DNA of 64,000 nucleotides, taken from assembly GCA_029721435.1 (NCBI GenBank), contig CM056573.1:2340501-2404500 (forward strand), written 5' to 3'. Every line of letters starts with the position of its first letter. Within the stretch, counting starts at the first letter, position 1. The position numbers and the translations under genes were made by a program. The notes under the pieces are model-generated. The model was not told where the DNA came from. It saw nothing but the letters and a program-made list of their open reading frames with translations, and ran no database searches. The DNA comes from Gymnothorax reevesii (Eukaryota; Chordata; Actinopteri; Anguilliformes; Muraenidae). Positions 24,691 through 36,215 of this stretch are shown piece after piece.

Positions 24691-25308
24691 CAGATAACGA
24701 ATGCAGGAAAGTCATTAAGTACGTGCGAGAGATCTCGCTGAAACTTAGGGAAAGACAGGTACAGGTACCAGTGGCGGAGATTAGAACAGGGCAATTGCTG
24801 AGAAGGAATTAGTATAAATTAGTAGTGGTGAAACTTTACAGATTTAACTAGAGTGCTCGTTAGTAAGTTAGTAATCTATATACAAGGATTAGTTGTGTTA
24901 GTAGACTATGATACAAAATACAAATGTTAGTCTTGTTAGTAATCAGAACAGAAAGACGAAGGAAGTAAACAAGAATCAAAGGAATATATTAAACACCGAA
25001 TTCATTTAAATCACCGAAGTAAGACAGGGGAGACCAGTGCAATGGAATCGAGAAATGGAATGAACTAAAAACCTGAGTATTACAAAAACCAAAAAGAATA
25101 AATAAAAAACAAAATCATGAATGCTGAACATGAACACAAACATGAAAGTCAGGCAGATCAGGATCACAACACTGCAAACCTGCAAACACAGATTATGTCA
25201 CGTCATTATAGCACCAGAGGTTGCTATAGGGTAGCAGTGCGATGCAGAACTTCTCTTGCAGGACATGTTAGCGCCCAAGCAGGTTCATGACTCAGATCGG
25301 TATGTGGA

Positions 25309-25641
25309 TGTCATGGCATTTGCCTGCAGGCCCTTACCCCTGCTGCATTCTTTGCCTCCACCCTAACGAGCCACACCTATTGCTCGTTAAGGTGGAGGTG
25401 AAGTGTTGGTATATAAGGGTTGGCTGCACCTGAGTTTGGTGCAGCAGTATTCTTTGTTCTGAGAGCCCTGTTAGTTTCTGCATGCTGCTCCCCTTGTTTG
25501 TTTTAATTTTTGTAATCTAAATCAAAGAAGTTTATATTTTTATCTCAGCCTGTGCGTTTGGGTCGCTTAATTCTTTTTGGGAACATGGTCCCTGTGCCCT
25601 GTGGGCTTAATGTCTTTTGCCGGCGGGCCACATCCATGACA
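25309..25641 (+). mobile_element. Solo LTR with 5-bp target duplication
   Basis: Begins TGTCATGG and ends CCATGACA, with GTGGA on both sides (25304-25308 and 25642-25646). Inside are TATATAAGG at 25410, a hairpin at 25355-25398 and another (GCTGCACC...GGTGCAGC) downstream of the TATA box. TG...CA ends plus a 5-bp duplication define an LTR left by recombination between two LTRs of a lost retroelement. The TATA direction suggests plus-strand transcription. It is unrelated in sequence to the LTRs at 50483 and 55959. Confidence 0.8.
25410..25418 (+). promoter_or_regulatory. TATA box of the solo LTR
   Basis: TATATAAGG about 100 bp into the LTR, where a pol II core promoter is expected. Confidence 0.55.
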
Positions 25642-25646
25642 GTGGA

Positions 25647-28000
25647 GGTGTCTGATATAGAGGCAGGCTTGTTAGTGAACAGAACTGAGGGATCTTTATG
25701 TAAAAACCCAGCGAATAACGGTTACTGTTATACCTTGAATAATATCTAACTTCCACATGCAGTTACAGACCTCCCTCCCACGCGTGTTAAACATCACAAT
25801 CTAAAGTCATTGAAAAAATGCTATGATCCCCATAATCCTCACTGATCTTCTGAGCAGTGAGTACATTTTCCCATAAATGAAGCCAGATACTAGCCCAGTA
25901 CCATCTGTAAATTATTACCTTTATCTTACTTTGTGATATAGGTCAGCAGGAGAGGTGGTTCTCAAATTCCTGTGCTTTTTTGGCTCCACTTAAAATGGCT
26001 CAATTTCAGCATAACTTCTGTTTATCATCCATTCTCCATGCAGCTTCCCCCTCACTGGGGTGTATCATTTCTTGATTATGAATATCATTCCTTGTCTTTG
26101 TTCATAAAATTACAATGTTATTGCAATGGAAATTCATACTATTCATAAACTCAAAGTGACTGTAATTTTTGGAGCAATTGCAGCTGCATCTATTCACTAC
26201 CGAGGCAAATCCAAGCCTTCTGCGAGTGTTATGGACGGAATTCAGGGAAATAAAGTCCCATCAAAAATAGTGTGAGAGTTAAAATTAGGTGTGGTTTTGA
26301 TGATCGATACAAGTTGGGACACCGCTGCAGTATAAGCAAAAATAATCAATCAGGTTGTTTATAATCAGTCTGTATATACAAATGATGTATGTGGACGGAA
26401 TCAGAAAAATTATTAATTCCAACCAACCTCTGGAGTGATTTACTGCCATAATTAAGCAGTATGCCTCAATCACAAACTTACAGATTTACATTTTTTATTG
26501 TTGTAACAAATTTGTATTGTAACAAATGTTGTATTTATTGTAACAAAGCCTGAATTATTATTCTTTGAGATAAAGCAAAATTGATAAACATGATCATTTA
26601 AATTTAAGCCTGGAGGTTGAAAGGTTTTGGACCTGATCCTACTACGGTTGAACATGTGTAATGTATCTTTTAAAATGACTCTTATTCCCCCAAGCATTGG
26701 TGGAACAGGAGAGAAGGGAGGTCCTATTCCCCGATCGGCGTTGTGCTGCTGCGCTCCAGATGAGACCATCAAAATGGCGCCAAAAACTTTCTCCAGAGAT
26801 GTCGCGCTGGAAATATTCCACGCATTTAATTGGCTGAGAATGATTGGGTGAATAATGAGACTGACACTTACAATTCGCCCAACGGTTGGGGGAATAGCCT
26901 TTGCCATTTACCTTTTTCAAAGGCATACCTGAGAAAATGATGAATTTTCCTTTTATGATGAGCATTCACCAGAGTAATTTTGATAGACAGCTCCTGAACA
27001 AATCCTCTGAATAGTCGCAGTAAGTTTTAATTTAATTAGGCAGCCTTAGCAGGACGAAGGACGGAGTGAAGGATCCTTACGTTCATGACTGGCGGTACGT
27101 GTATGGAAAACAAACAAATGTCGCCTCGGCGCTGCGTTCTCCAGGGCCTTTCAATTTCAGGTGAACCGTTTTACCATTCAGGGCCTTCAGGCAGAATTCC
27201 TGACATTCAGAGTAATATGATGCACAGGTTCCTGAGCTGCGACGTTTTGGAGTTTGTGGATGAAGCACAATTTTCCGTAGCACTATAATTACAGCAAGAT
27301 ACGGGTCAGAAATGAAAAAGCAGTTCATGTTGACAGGAAAATTAAAGTGGGTCGAAACTGCAAATAAAAGCAGTTATTACTCATTTTAAAATGATACTTG
27401 CTTATTTCTAGAGTCTTACTTTAAACCCATGTAATTCTCATATTTTCATTTAGAATCACATGACTGTCATAGGCCATAACAATGATGAATCTCACAAATA
27501 TTTCATTATTTACTTTTATTATTAGAAATACTTCAAAAATATACTCAGTCAGCTGTCAGCTGCTATTTACAGCTCAGAGAATGAAACTTGTTCTATTATT
27601 TATTTTAATAAAATGAAATCTCTTTAAACAAGCGCCCCAATATTTTGAAGACATTGATGAAAATACCCATATAATTATGCTCAAAGGAGAGAATTCAGTT
27701 TTAGTTTCAAAATCTTTTTACTCACATTTTTTACTCTCACATTTGGGTGCAGACAGTTATTCTGTGTAGTATTTTGTCAATTTAAGGAGTGATAATTACT
27801 TCAATTTCCACTGCTCTCAATAACTGTTCACATCATTTAATGTATACAAGCTAATTAACTGATCCAATATATTGATATGTTAAAAAATACATATTTCTAT
27901 GTATTAAATTTGCTTTAGGCATCATGTCATGTCATTGGCACGTCACGCCGTTGATCCATACAGTACATAGATGTACAACTGCATGGCTGTTGTAAGACTC
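25647..28000. other. Intergenic DNA, no gene recognised
   Basis: AT-rich. Overlapping frames at 26470-26965 occur on both strands with no recognisable domain, so none is credible. No transposon ends were found. Confidence 0.5.
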
Positions 28001-28205
28001 TTGGGGCTCTATCTTTCACACTGCCCTACCCGTTGCCACTACCCGCTACCCGTGATTGCTATCTTGACCACGCAGGTTAGGCAAAGCGTATAGCGGGTCC
28101 TCAAACCACCCGCTACCCCTTTGGCAACTGAAGACATGGCTTCTCTCCCCCTATGGATCGAACAGCGACAAATGGACTACATTCAGTTCAGAAAAATAAC
28201 TAATT

Positions 28206-28518
28206 ATAATTAGGTCTATGCACTGGTACTCAGTGACTAACTTTTTTTTCCCATCGAGAGCAGCATTTCAGAACTCTTCAGCGAGTGAAGGTAATTCTGG
28301 TGACAAGTGCGTGGTTTCGTCTGTTTACATTTTCCAACCGGACAGCTGTCTATTTTTTCTTTTTTTTTTTTTACAGCAAGTTGCGTGACCGCGCAGCAAA
28401 ATGTCAGCGTACTTGTCGCCGACATTACCTTCATTCGCAAAAGAGTTCTGAAATTCAGCTCTCGCTGGAAAAATAAATACCGTTGCTGAGTGCGAGTGCA
28501 TAGACCTGTGTCTAATTA
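28206..28518. repeat. Foldback repeat nested in the Harbinger-type element
   Basis: The left arm (TAGGTCTATGCACT...TTTCAGAACTCTTC...GTGACAAGT) pairs with the right arm (ACTTGTCGCCGAC...AAGAGTTCTGAAA...GTGCATAGACCT). Each arm is about 140 bp, separated by a T-rich spacer. Arms differ by scattered mismatches. Confidence 0.65.
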
Positions 28519-28755
28519 GAATATTTTCTGTACTGAATGTAGCCCATTATTTTGTTGCAGTTAGATCGCACGAGGGAGAGAAGCCGTGTCTTCAATCGCC
28601 ACTTGATTATTCTTGAATTGGAAAACGTGTTAATAAGGGAAAACCAAATGAAATTAGCCAGGACTAATTGTAGTCAATAAAGGGATGGATATTTTCTCTC
28701 AAACTTTCAGGTCTAGCGCCGGCCCTGAGTATTATTTCCCACAGAACAAGAAGGC

Positions 28756-28960
28756 GTGACAAAACTGCGCCTCTTCCGTCAGGCAGTGACGGAATTATGT
28801 CACCTGGTTGTGGATGATGTTTACACCGCTGCCAGCTGTCCGTATGCCCTGCCCGATGTTGTTAGGGTTACTGTGGCACTATTTTCCTTTACTAGCGGGT
28901 CATTCCAACACCCACTCAGCTCAGTTGGAGGCACGACCCAATCATGGCGAAACACATTTT
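28756..28960 (+). pseudogene. PIF/Harbinger transposase relic, N-terminal part
   Basis: The frame reads LRLFRQAVTELCHLVVDDV and then ALPDVVRVTVALFSFTSGSFQ, close in pattern to the HARBI1-type N-terminal region (R-x-S-R-x-A-V...L; I-P...V-K-V...A-L...F-x-x-x-G-S-F-Q). After about residue 65 it loses similarity and runs into poly-Phe codons. The catalytic DDE triad is absent, so the gene is dead. The 3-bp TTG duplication of the surrounding element independently supports the family call. Confidence 0.6.
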
Positions 28961-29045
28961 TTCTTTTTTTTTCCAATACAAAAGGGGTAGGCTTGATGTT
29001 TTTTTTTTTAATTACATAACAAACATTAACCAATATGTCAATTTC

Positions 29046-29046
29046 A

Positions 29047-29084
<38 letters not shown>
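29046..29084. repeat. AAT trinucleotide microsatellite
   Basis: About 12 AAT units in a row within the Harbinger-type element. Confidence 0.95.
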
Positions 29085-29441
29085 AATTCATGATTAACTT
29101 AACAGAAACAGATCCTCCTCTGCGTGGATTTGACCTCATGCACAAGCAATTTAACTTCGTCAATAGAGAAACGTAGCGACCTTTCTCTCTCCATCACGGG
29201 CTTCGGTTTGAGGATTTGGGATAGCGCAGCCTGCTCCTCAAGGCAATGGCACCTGGCACACTGATTGTTTAAACTGGCGCAACGCCCAAACCTCGCCTAT
29301 GCATAATATAACGGGTAGCGCTGGTGTTTTAGGGATATAGGCAGGTGTGCAATTAGCAACTTTAGCGGGGGAATGCCTCTTACTCAATGCTAAATCCCCA
29401 AATAACGGATTTAGGGACTCTGGCGTAAGATAGCACCCTTG

Positions 29442-30730
29442 GTGCCCAAGGATGTAAAAGTGGCACCAACAGAGTAAATAAAGGTGAGGACCCAATTGTA
29501 AAGGACGCAGAACTATATGAAACAAACAAAGTGCACGGCCATTTTATATCATATATCTTTTTATATCGGCCATTTTAACTTTGTAAGCTGAAGATCTGAA
29601 TGAACAAGTTTCAAACAGGTCATGTAAAATCACTTACCACACTTTGATGCAACTCAGTAATCTGTATCAAAACCTCGTGTTTGTTTTAAAAAGAAAAAAT
29701 GTAAATTTAAATGTAAATGTTCGCCGAGGATGACAAATGTATGAACCACTGAAATCTCTACAGTTTCTGAAGTCAAACACGAGTTGTAACAAAGAGTAAC
29801 AAAGCTTAAATGAAAAGAGCATGCCTCCTAGAAAAGACTAAGAGACCTTAATTTCACAAAATTTGCTTTGAAATCAAATGTAATCGAATAGAATTACAAA
29901 ATTTAACAAGACTTCATAACTTTCAAACAATACTATCTTCTTACGCTATTAACAATGTTACGCAACAGTCTTCTTCATGGGAAATTATTTTAATATGTCA
30001 TCGCTGAGATACTACCACCCCCCCAGGAGGTTTCTCAGCTTCTCAGAATTTCAGAGCCAAAGTAGACATGGAGGAATTACTGAGTTAAATGGAACAAGGC
30101 TGAGTGTGACTGACAGTGCAGGTGTCACAGGCAGGAATCTGATGGAAGGAGTTTTCATCAACATCATACTAATGCTCTTAACGCTGATACAAGCAGTATA
30201 GTCCGCTGTCAGGGACTGCAGGTGAGGAAGGTTGACCACTATGCTGAACAATACCATTTTCAGTTAAGACCATCACTGAGATGTCTTAAGCACTGAACAG
30301 TACTATTTCACAGTCCAGCTTGAAGAGAGAAGCCATCAATATAACATTCAGTCAGAAATCTCTTCGATACAAGTCATGAACTTCAAAAAGTTGGCAGATT
30401 TAATATAAGGATTATGTAGCAGATATAAAGATGTAAGGTCACTGAAGCTAGAAAGCTGTGTCTCAATGTAGAATGGAATGGTTAGTTCGCTTTACAATTT
30501 TGGAAAGAGCTGATAGTTCTCTGCGGCATTATTATATCTGCCTGTTTAGGGTTCTTTGGGTTGGTGTTTTTAAGTGCTATTTGCCATATCAGTGCCTTAG
30601 AGGCCTGTGCCGTTCGGTTGATGTGGTATTTTACATTACGGTACAGAAGACTGGAGCACCATCTAAATTTTCATGAATTTATGGGTGGGTTCCGTTCAGC
30701 AGCAGCGTATCCAAATAGAGGGGAAGAAAT
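29442..30730. other. Intergenic DNA, no gene recognised
   Basis: AT-rich with no convincing frame or repeat end. Confidence 0.5.
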
Positions 30731-30779
30731 TACACTGAACAAAAATATAAGCGCCCCACGTCAAATTTTCGAGTTTTTA

Positions 30780-31107
30780 TTAACAAAACACTGGAATCGG
30801 GATTCGTCTGTGGATAACACTGTTCTTCAGCGTGCCAAGGGCCATCGAACGGGTGCGTTTGCCCATACGAGTCGGTTCCTATGCCGGACAGAGGTGAGGT
30901 CCAGACCACGGTGAGGATGCCAAGCGTGCAAGTTGGCTTCTCGCCGGCGGTTACGGGCTGTCGGTGGTGTGATGCGTCTGTTGTGCAGACCAACGGTCTC
31001 ATCCTTTGTGCGTGATCCCGCAGGTGGACGAGCCAGACGCAGCGATCTTGTGCTGGTGTGGTCACACGTGGCCGATGTGGATGAGATCGATTTGCGTTAC
31101 TGCCCAT
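30780..31107 (-). pseudogene. Tc1-like transposase relic
   Basis: The minus strand reads HRPRVTTPAQDRCVWLVHLRD, matching the GRPRVTTPRQDNWIRTTHLRN stretch of the transposase at 41256. The rest is frame-disrupted, and the catalytic domain is not readable. It is the inner remains of the element at 30733-32538. Confidence 0.6.
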
Positions 31108-31495
31108 CTGTCAGAAACAAACTCGCAAACGGCCTATCGTCTGATAGTTAACATTCAGCTGCACAGCGACCGCTCTGGTGGACATCCCTGCATCCAGCAC
31201 GCCAATGGCACGTTCCCACATGACCTGAGACATCTGAGGCATGATGACTTTTCACAAAATTTGACATTTTGGGGTGGCCTTTTATTAACCCCAGTATAAG
31301 GAGTGTCTGGGTACTGCTCATTCTGTCTGATCACCGTCTGGAAATGCCACACCCACGTACTGAGTGACATCACTGCATCACTGAGCAAATGCTCACTGAT
31401 GGAGATGTATAAAAAAAAAAAAGGTACATAAATCAAGAGAAATAACCCTATTGGACAAGTAAAAGTCAGCACATGCTCACTTAGAATTGTTAACT

Positions 31496-32483
31496 GTTGT
31501 GTTCTGGGGTCCTGGCCTTTGGCCAGGACAGCATTTATGGTTTTAACAGTTTCATGTTCCATAGTTCATGTCACAGTTTTAACAGTTTCTTGTATCAGGT
31601 CTTTGCATTTCATGTTTCACATTTATAGTCCATGTTTCTACTTTTCCATGTTTTTGTTTTTGCCAAGTCTGCCAAGCCACTCCACCGCTTGTCTGCGTTC
31701 CGCCCCGTGCCTTCGTTGTTGCACATTTCTGAGCTCTGGTTGGCTTTGTATTTCACCCTTCCCTCTGTGCTGTGCTGATTCGGGGCTCTCTAATCTTAAT
31801 TGACAATTAACTGTTTTTAAGTTACTAACATTTACTAACATTCACTGGGTGGTGTAATTCTTAGATAGGCACATTACTAATATTATTAATTTAGACAGGG
31901 AGTTTATTATCATGATTCCTGCATTACTATTTCAAGTCTTGCTGTGCTTTTCTGTTCTGAACATTCATGCTGCTTTCAAACTGCATACTTAATTGATACT
32001 TAAGCTGAGCCGCTCATTCTCTTAATGAGCAGGTCATGTCAACCAATCTCTGTCCATGTCATGATCTTGCCCTGCCTCTTGTTTCTCCTTCTCCAGGTGT
32101 TGCCCTTCATGTCTTGATTTCCTATCCTTTATCTGGATGCGGTGGAAGTTGGCTGGCAGACAGTGTCTCGCTCATGTTCATGCTTCAAGTTCTTGTTCCC
32201 AAGTCTTGTTCACGCTCAAGTTCATAGTCATTTTGTATAAAGCCTTCTGTATTATTAGTCTCGTTATTCATTTCTGTTCTTGTTTATTCTTGCCTGGAGT
32301 TTCCAGTGCCTTTTGTTTTTTGTCGTTTTATATTTTGTTTATAGCTCTGTGAGGCTCACCTTAGTTTGTATTTTGCAACCCTTTGGGCCAAGTTTTTTGT
32401 TGGCCCTCGTGCCTGTTTGTTTTTGTTTTATTAAATTCCCTTTTCCCTTCCACCTCGCATTTGGTGTCTCTGATCTCGCATCA
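31496..32483. mobile_element. Unclassified insertion inside the Tc1-like element
   Basis: Sequence on both sides is ordinary for the Tc1-like element, but about 1 kb in between is foreign. TTAACT occurs at 31490-31495 and 32484-32489 and could be the target duplication. The insert starts near a perfect hairpin (GTCCTGGCC TTT GGCCAGGAC, 31509-31529) and is rich in short TCATGTT/TTGTTT words. I recognise no coding domain. Class unknown, and the boundaries depend on the TTAACT match. Confidence 0.4.
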
Positions 32484-32540
32484 TTAACTCCACGTGGCAT
32501 CAATATTTGAGATGTGGCATTTATATTTTTGTTCACTGTA

Positions 32541-35500
32541 ACCAAATTAAAATGAGGCGTGAACATGAACAAGGATAATTGGATATTTGAGGAAAGGCAG
32601 GTCGCCGGGGAAACAGGAGTGCCTGGCAGTAGAGGACATTACAGCTGTAATATGTGTTGCCAATTTTGTAGTTTTTATGTTAGTATTTTACATTCATTTT
32701 TAAAACTCACAGATTTGAACCTGTTAGACTGAAAAAAACAAACAGTTTCTCCATCAGACATCCAGTTTTCTACAACAGTTTATTTCACAAACCAAAGCGC
32801 TTAAATGCTTGACATGATGAATCTGTGAGTGAGAGCATTTGGGGTCACACGAGGGCAGCATCTCTGCTCAACCCTTCCGGATGTTTCTCAGATTGGACTC
32901 TATTCAACGCCTGCAGCTGAATTTCTTTTGCATATATTAGACTGACGCAGCTCTACTCGGTTCATAGAGATCAATTCAGTGGGTTTCACTTCAATCCTGA
33001 TTTAGTACGCAGAGTATATTAGTTTGTAGCTCGATAGATGACTTGCAATAGTCACATGACCGAACACTGGACTGCCTCAGGAACTAGTAGCAACAGCCTG
33101 CCATTAGTATGGCCAAGTGCATCAGATATGGTGGGAGGGGACAGTTCGACTGAGCCTAAATCTCAGTATGGTACTGTCTCACCTTGCATGCATGCGCTTG
33201 TAGCTGTACTGTTATATACCCACTTTTCTGGAAGATACTTTGCTATAAGTTCCTGGTAACCATTTCTTCCAAAACGAAACAATTCTGACAACAAGTTACT
33301 AAATGAGCTCATAGCAGAAACATGCAAACGGTCAAAAGTATTGCTTGTGTGGAGCTCGCAAATAACTCGTACCGGGAAAAATTCCGAATCCACTTTCTCA
33401 GCTAGTAATTCGGCAAAACATTTTTTAAAGGGGATAAAATTCTGCCCCGGCAATGCAGAGAAATCTTTTGTTATACCAGACACAGCTTTAGCATCAGAGC
33501 TAGCCCACCCTTACGAAAATTCTCAATGGTAAATGACTGGTATCCAATGGTAAATCAAATAGCATTTTTTTGTAAGGGCGCATGACGGCAAAGTTCCCAG
33601 CTGACCACGGATAAGCAAAACGATCGTTTCACTAATTGCAGCCTTATCAGCCCAACTTAGACTGATACAACGCCTCTCCGCTTAGCTTCAACTGTAGCAG
33701 CTACGATTAGGTAACATTAAGACAAAACTACCACCTTGATTGCTAACCAAAGTACCTCGAGCATTACAGTCAGAATTACTGCAGATAAATCAACCAGGAG
33801 CGCTTCCAGTAGCGCGACACGCGAACACACATGCGGTAGTGACCGAGCGGTCATAACAGTTTTCTTAAATGGGCCTATTGTTATCAGTTTGCAACTATAA
33901 TCAAATAAAAACTGTCTCAGGTATATAATCACAAAAGAACTAACCACGATGAAGTGGTCACTACAAATGTGGATTTCCTTCAAGTGTTTGTCCAAGTCAG
34001 CCCAGGAGATGCTTGAAAACCATTTTGCTCATCGAATTGTTGACAACTCCAAAGTTTTTTCACCCTGATTCTGTACAATATTGGGCGCATGGTAAAATCG
34101 TTTCTTTCTCTCCAGGTCAGACCCGTTGGAACAGCCAACGATGGCAGACTTACTCGGTATCTTCTCTGTGTGCAGTGTGTAGTCTCAATAGCCTGGGGCT
34201 TTGTTTGGCCGCATCAATGGCGGACAAAGCTTGACCTCGTATTCACCACAGCTAGGCTACACCTATTGCAAGAGAGCTTTAAGATCTCAAGCCATTGACC
34301 GAGGTGTGGTAACGAGTACAGCCCCGTAGATCTGAGGGACCAGGTATGAACGCTGCTGTCTGTTTGTCAGTCACTGCACTGCATCTCCACTGTAGCCCCC
34401 AACATTAGTTCATTGGTTTCCACGGAGCAGCAAAAGGCAGCAAAGTCTCACAGTAACCTGCTGCTCTCAGTGCAGTTATTAAACTCACCAACACGGTGAA
34501 ATACAGGGCTATAGAATTACTGCTTTATTGTCAAGGTGAGCAACCTCACCTCGTTCAAAGCGGAAGGTCATGTCTCTGAATGATCAAGAAAAGAGCTAAA
34601 ACTACCTTTTATTTGCTCCAAATTAAATGAAAGTCCCACAAAATAACAGCTGGGAAACAACAATAAAATGTGTTGCTGTCAAAAGGAAGAATTAAAGAGT
34701 CTGATTGGTCACAACCAAGTTCTAGTCGTCGTTTGGCCAAAAGCTCTGTCTTTGGAGATCCTAAAGCGACAGCCGATAATTAAGAAGTGGGAGTTACTGG
34801 CCCTAATTAGCAATGTTCCACATCTATGAGGACCTCTAGAACTTTCCAGTTAACTGCAGGTCTCTGAAACTCCCGCAGTGCTAATAGGTCAGTGCAGCAG
34901 GTTTTAAAGGAGCAAAGAGGTTTTTTCCTGGCGCAAAAAGCTAATAAATATAGCAAGTAAATCACCTGCTCACAGCGTTATTCATCATTATGATTGATGA
35001 AGCTGCTAGATGAAAATTAAGATTTAAAATCTATCAAATTGAATAGTGCTGATATTGTAAAACAGCTCGGTTGTTGGTATCTCGTTTGGCGCAAACGTGT
35101 TCCCATGAAAAGCCGCTTCCATCGACACAGAGAATTGTTTGAAATTGGCAAGTGTTGTTTTGCTTTGAGTTCATCATGCCCTGCAGTTTTTGTGCAAATA
35201 ACCAGCAGGTGATGTGATCAGAGGAATATGGGTTGTCAAGCCCGTAAAAAGCCTTTGCCTGGTCGACCGTGCCGAGAAGTTTGCAGTAACTGCAAAAATG
35301 ATGCAAACTGCTTTTACGGCGTGATGTACGTTTTGCCTGTAATATGCTGACAGTTTCTTTACAACTGCTGCGCGAGTATTGAGGCATTGCTTGTTTCTTG
35401 TTTTGACAGCAGCTTGAGTTTGGAGTGCAGTCTTTGTGTTTAGTTTTCGAGCACATTTTTTGTACAGTCTCAGATCGATGGATCGTTTAAAAAATACTGA

Positions 35501-35924
35501 TTACAGTCACCATGCAATCAAAACGAGACTTTTCCCTTCTTTTAATGGGTGAGCACGGAAATGGTTTGTTTCAACTTTGGATATTATTGCTCTGTGAAAA
35601 TTCTGCTCTGTTCACGATCTCTCACAGAGGTGGGCTTTAAGTCTCCCTCTGATAAAAATTCCATCCACAAAAATATGTGGTTAGCTTAAGTTTTTTTCAG
35701 GCTGTGATATCATGAGGCAGGAAGTTTTTGAGACAAGCCCCTTCTCGAACAGTTAGAAGATTGTCAGCCATTGCCAAATAATAAAAATAGACTAGGATAT
35801 TCCCACCTCTAACTCTGGACTCAACCCTGCATATTTTTGCCCTGAAAAAATGTTTTCATTTTAAGTTATGTAAAATACTGGAAGTAAAATACTCTGCCAA
35901 CTTTTGTTGCTTGGTGACATTAAC
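32541..35924. other. Intergenic DNA, no gene recognised
   Basis: Contains a 106-codon frame on the minus strand (33163-33483) with reasonable composition but no recognisable domain, a weak start (GTG) and no repeat context. I do not annotate it as a gene. The rest is AT-rich without defined elements. Confidence 0.45.
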
Positions 35925-36215
35925 TCCGTAAAACCTATGGACCCGTATATGGGTTTGTTAAATGCAGCCGCTATATTCAAACCTGTAGAACCTCTGGCCT
36001 ATTTTAAATTCTAGTGGTTTCCAATGATCCCAAATATTTCCTGCTGAATTACAGGGAAATGTGCATAAATTTATGTACAAGATCTAGACATTTTCCATGT
36101 GATTTAATGCTGTGGCCATAATAACATGGCATCCTGGGTTTGAATATTTTTCTCAATATGAGTGTGATGTAGCTTCAGTGAAGCGCTGCAACCAGCAGAT
36201 ACAGAATATGCATGT
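35925..36215 (-). repeat. Dispersed repeat P, inverted copy
   Basis: Reverse-complement counterpart of 14205-14515, sharing CCAATGATCCCAAATATTTC, CTGAATTACAGGGAAA, AATAACATGGCATCCTGGG and CAGCAGATACAGAATA. Both copies are diverged, so it is an old family. Confidence 0.6.

Larger units (their letters stand above)
28004..29438 (+). mobile_element. Degenerate PIF/Harbinger-type element
   Basis: Left end GGGCTCTATCTTTC and right end (reverse complement) GGGTGCTATCTTAC are imperfect inverted repeats. TTG flanks both sides (28001-28003 and 29439-29441), and a 3-bp duplication is the mark of PIF/Harbinger elements. The interior holds a transposase relic at 28756 and a separate foldback insertion at 28206-28518. 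At 1.4 kb it lacks room for both Harbinger genes. Confidence 0.6.
30733..32538 (-). mobile_element. Non-autonomous Tc1-like element with a nested insertion
   Basis: The left end CACTGAACAAAAATATAAGC and the right end (reverse complement CAGTGAACAAAAATATAAAT) are inverted repeats, each flanked by TA, the Tc1/mariner target. Interior phrases such as TTTTGGGGTGGCCTTTTATTAACCCCAG match a well-known fish Tc1-like family. About 1 kb of foreign sequence (31496-32483) lies near the right end. Without it the element is about 0.8 kb, too short for an intact transposase. Confidence 0.7.

Noticed and set aside
33163..33483. 106-codon minus-strand frame
   Set aside because: No recognisable domain, a GTG start and no supporting context. 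It could be an exon fragment but I cannot show it.
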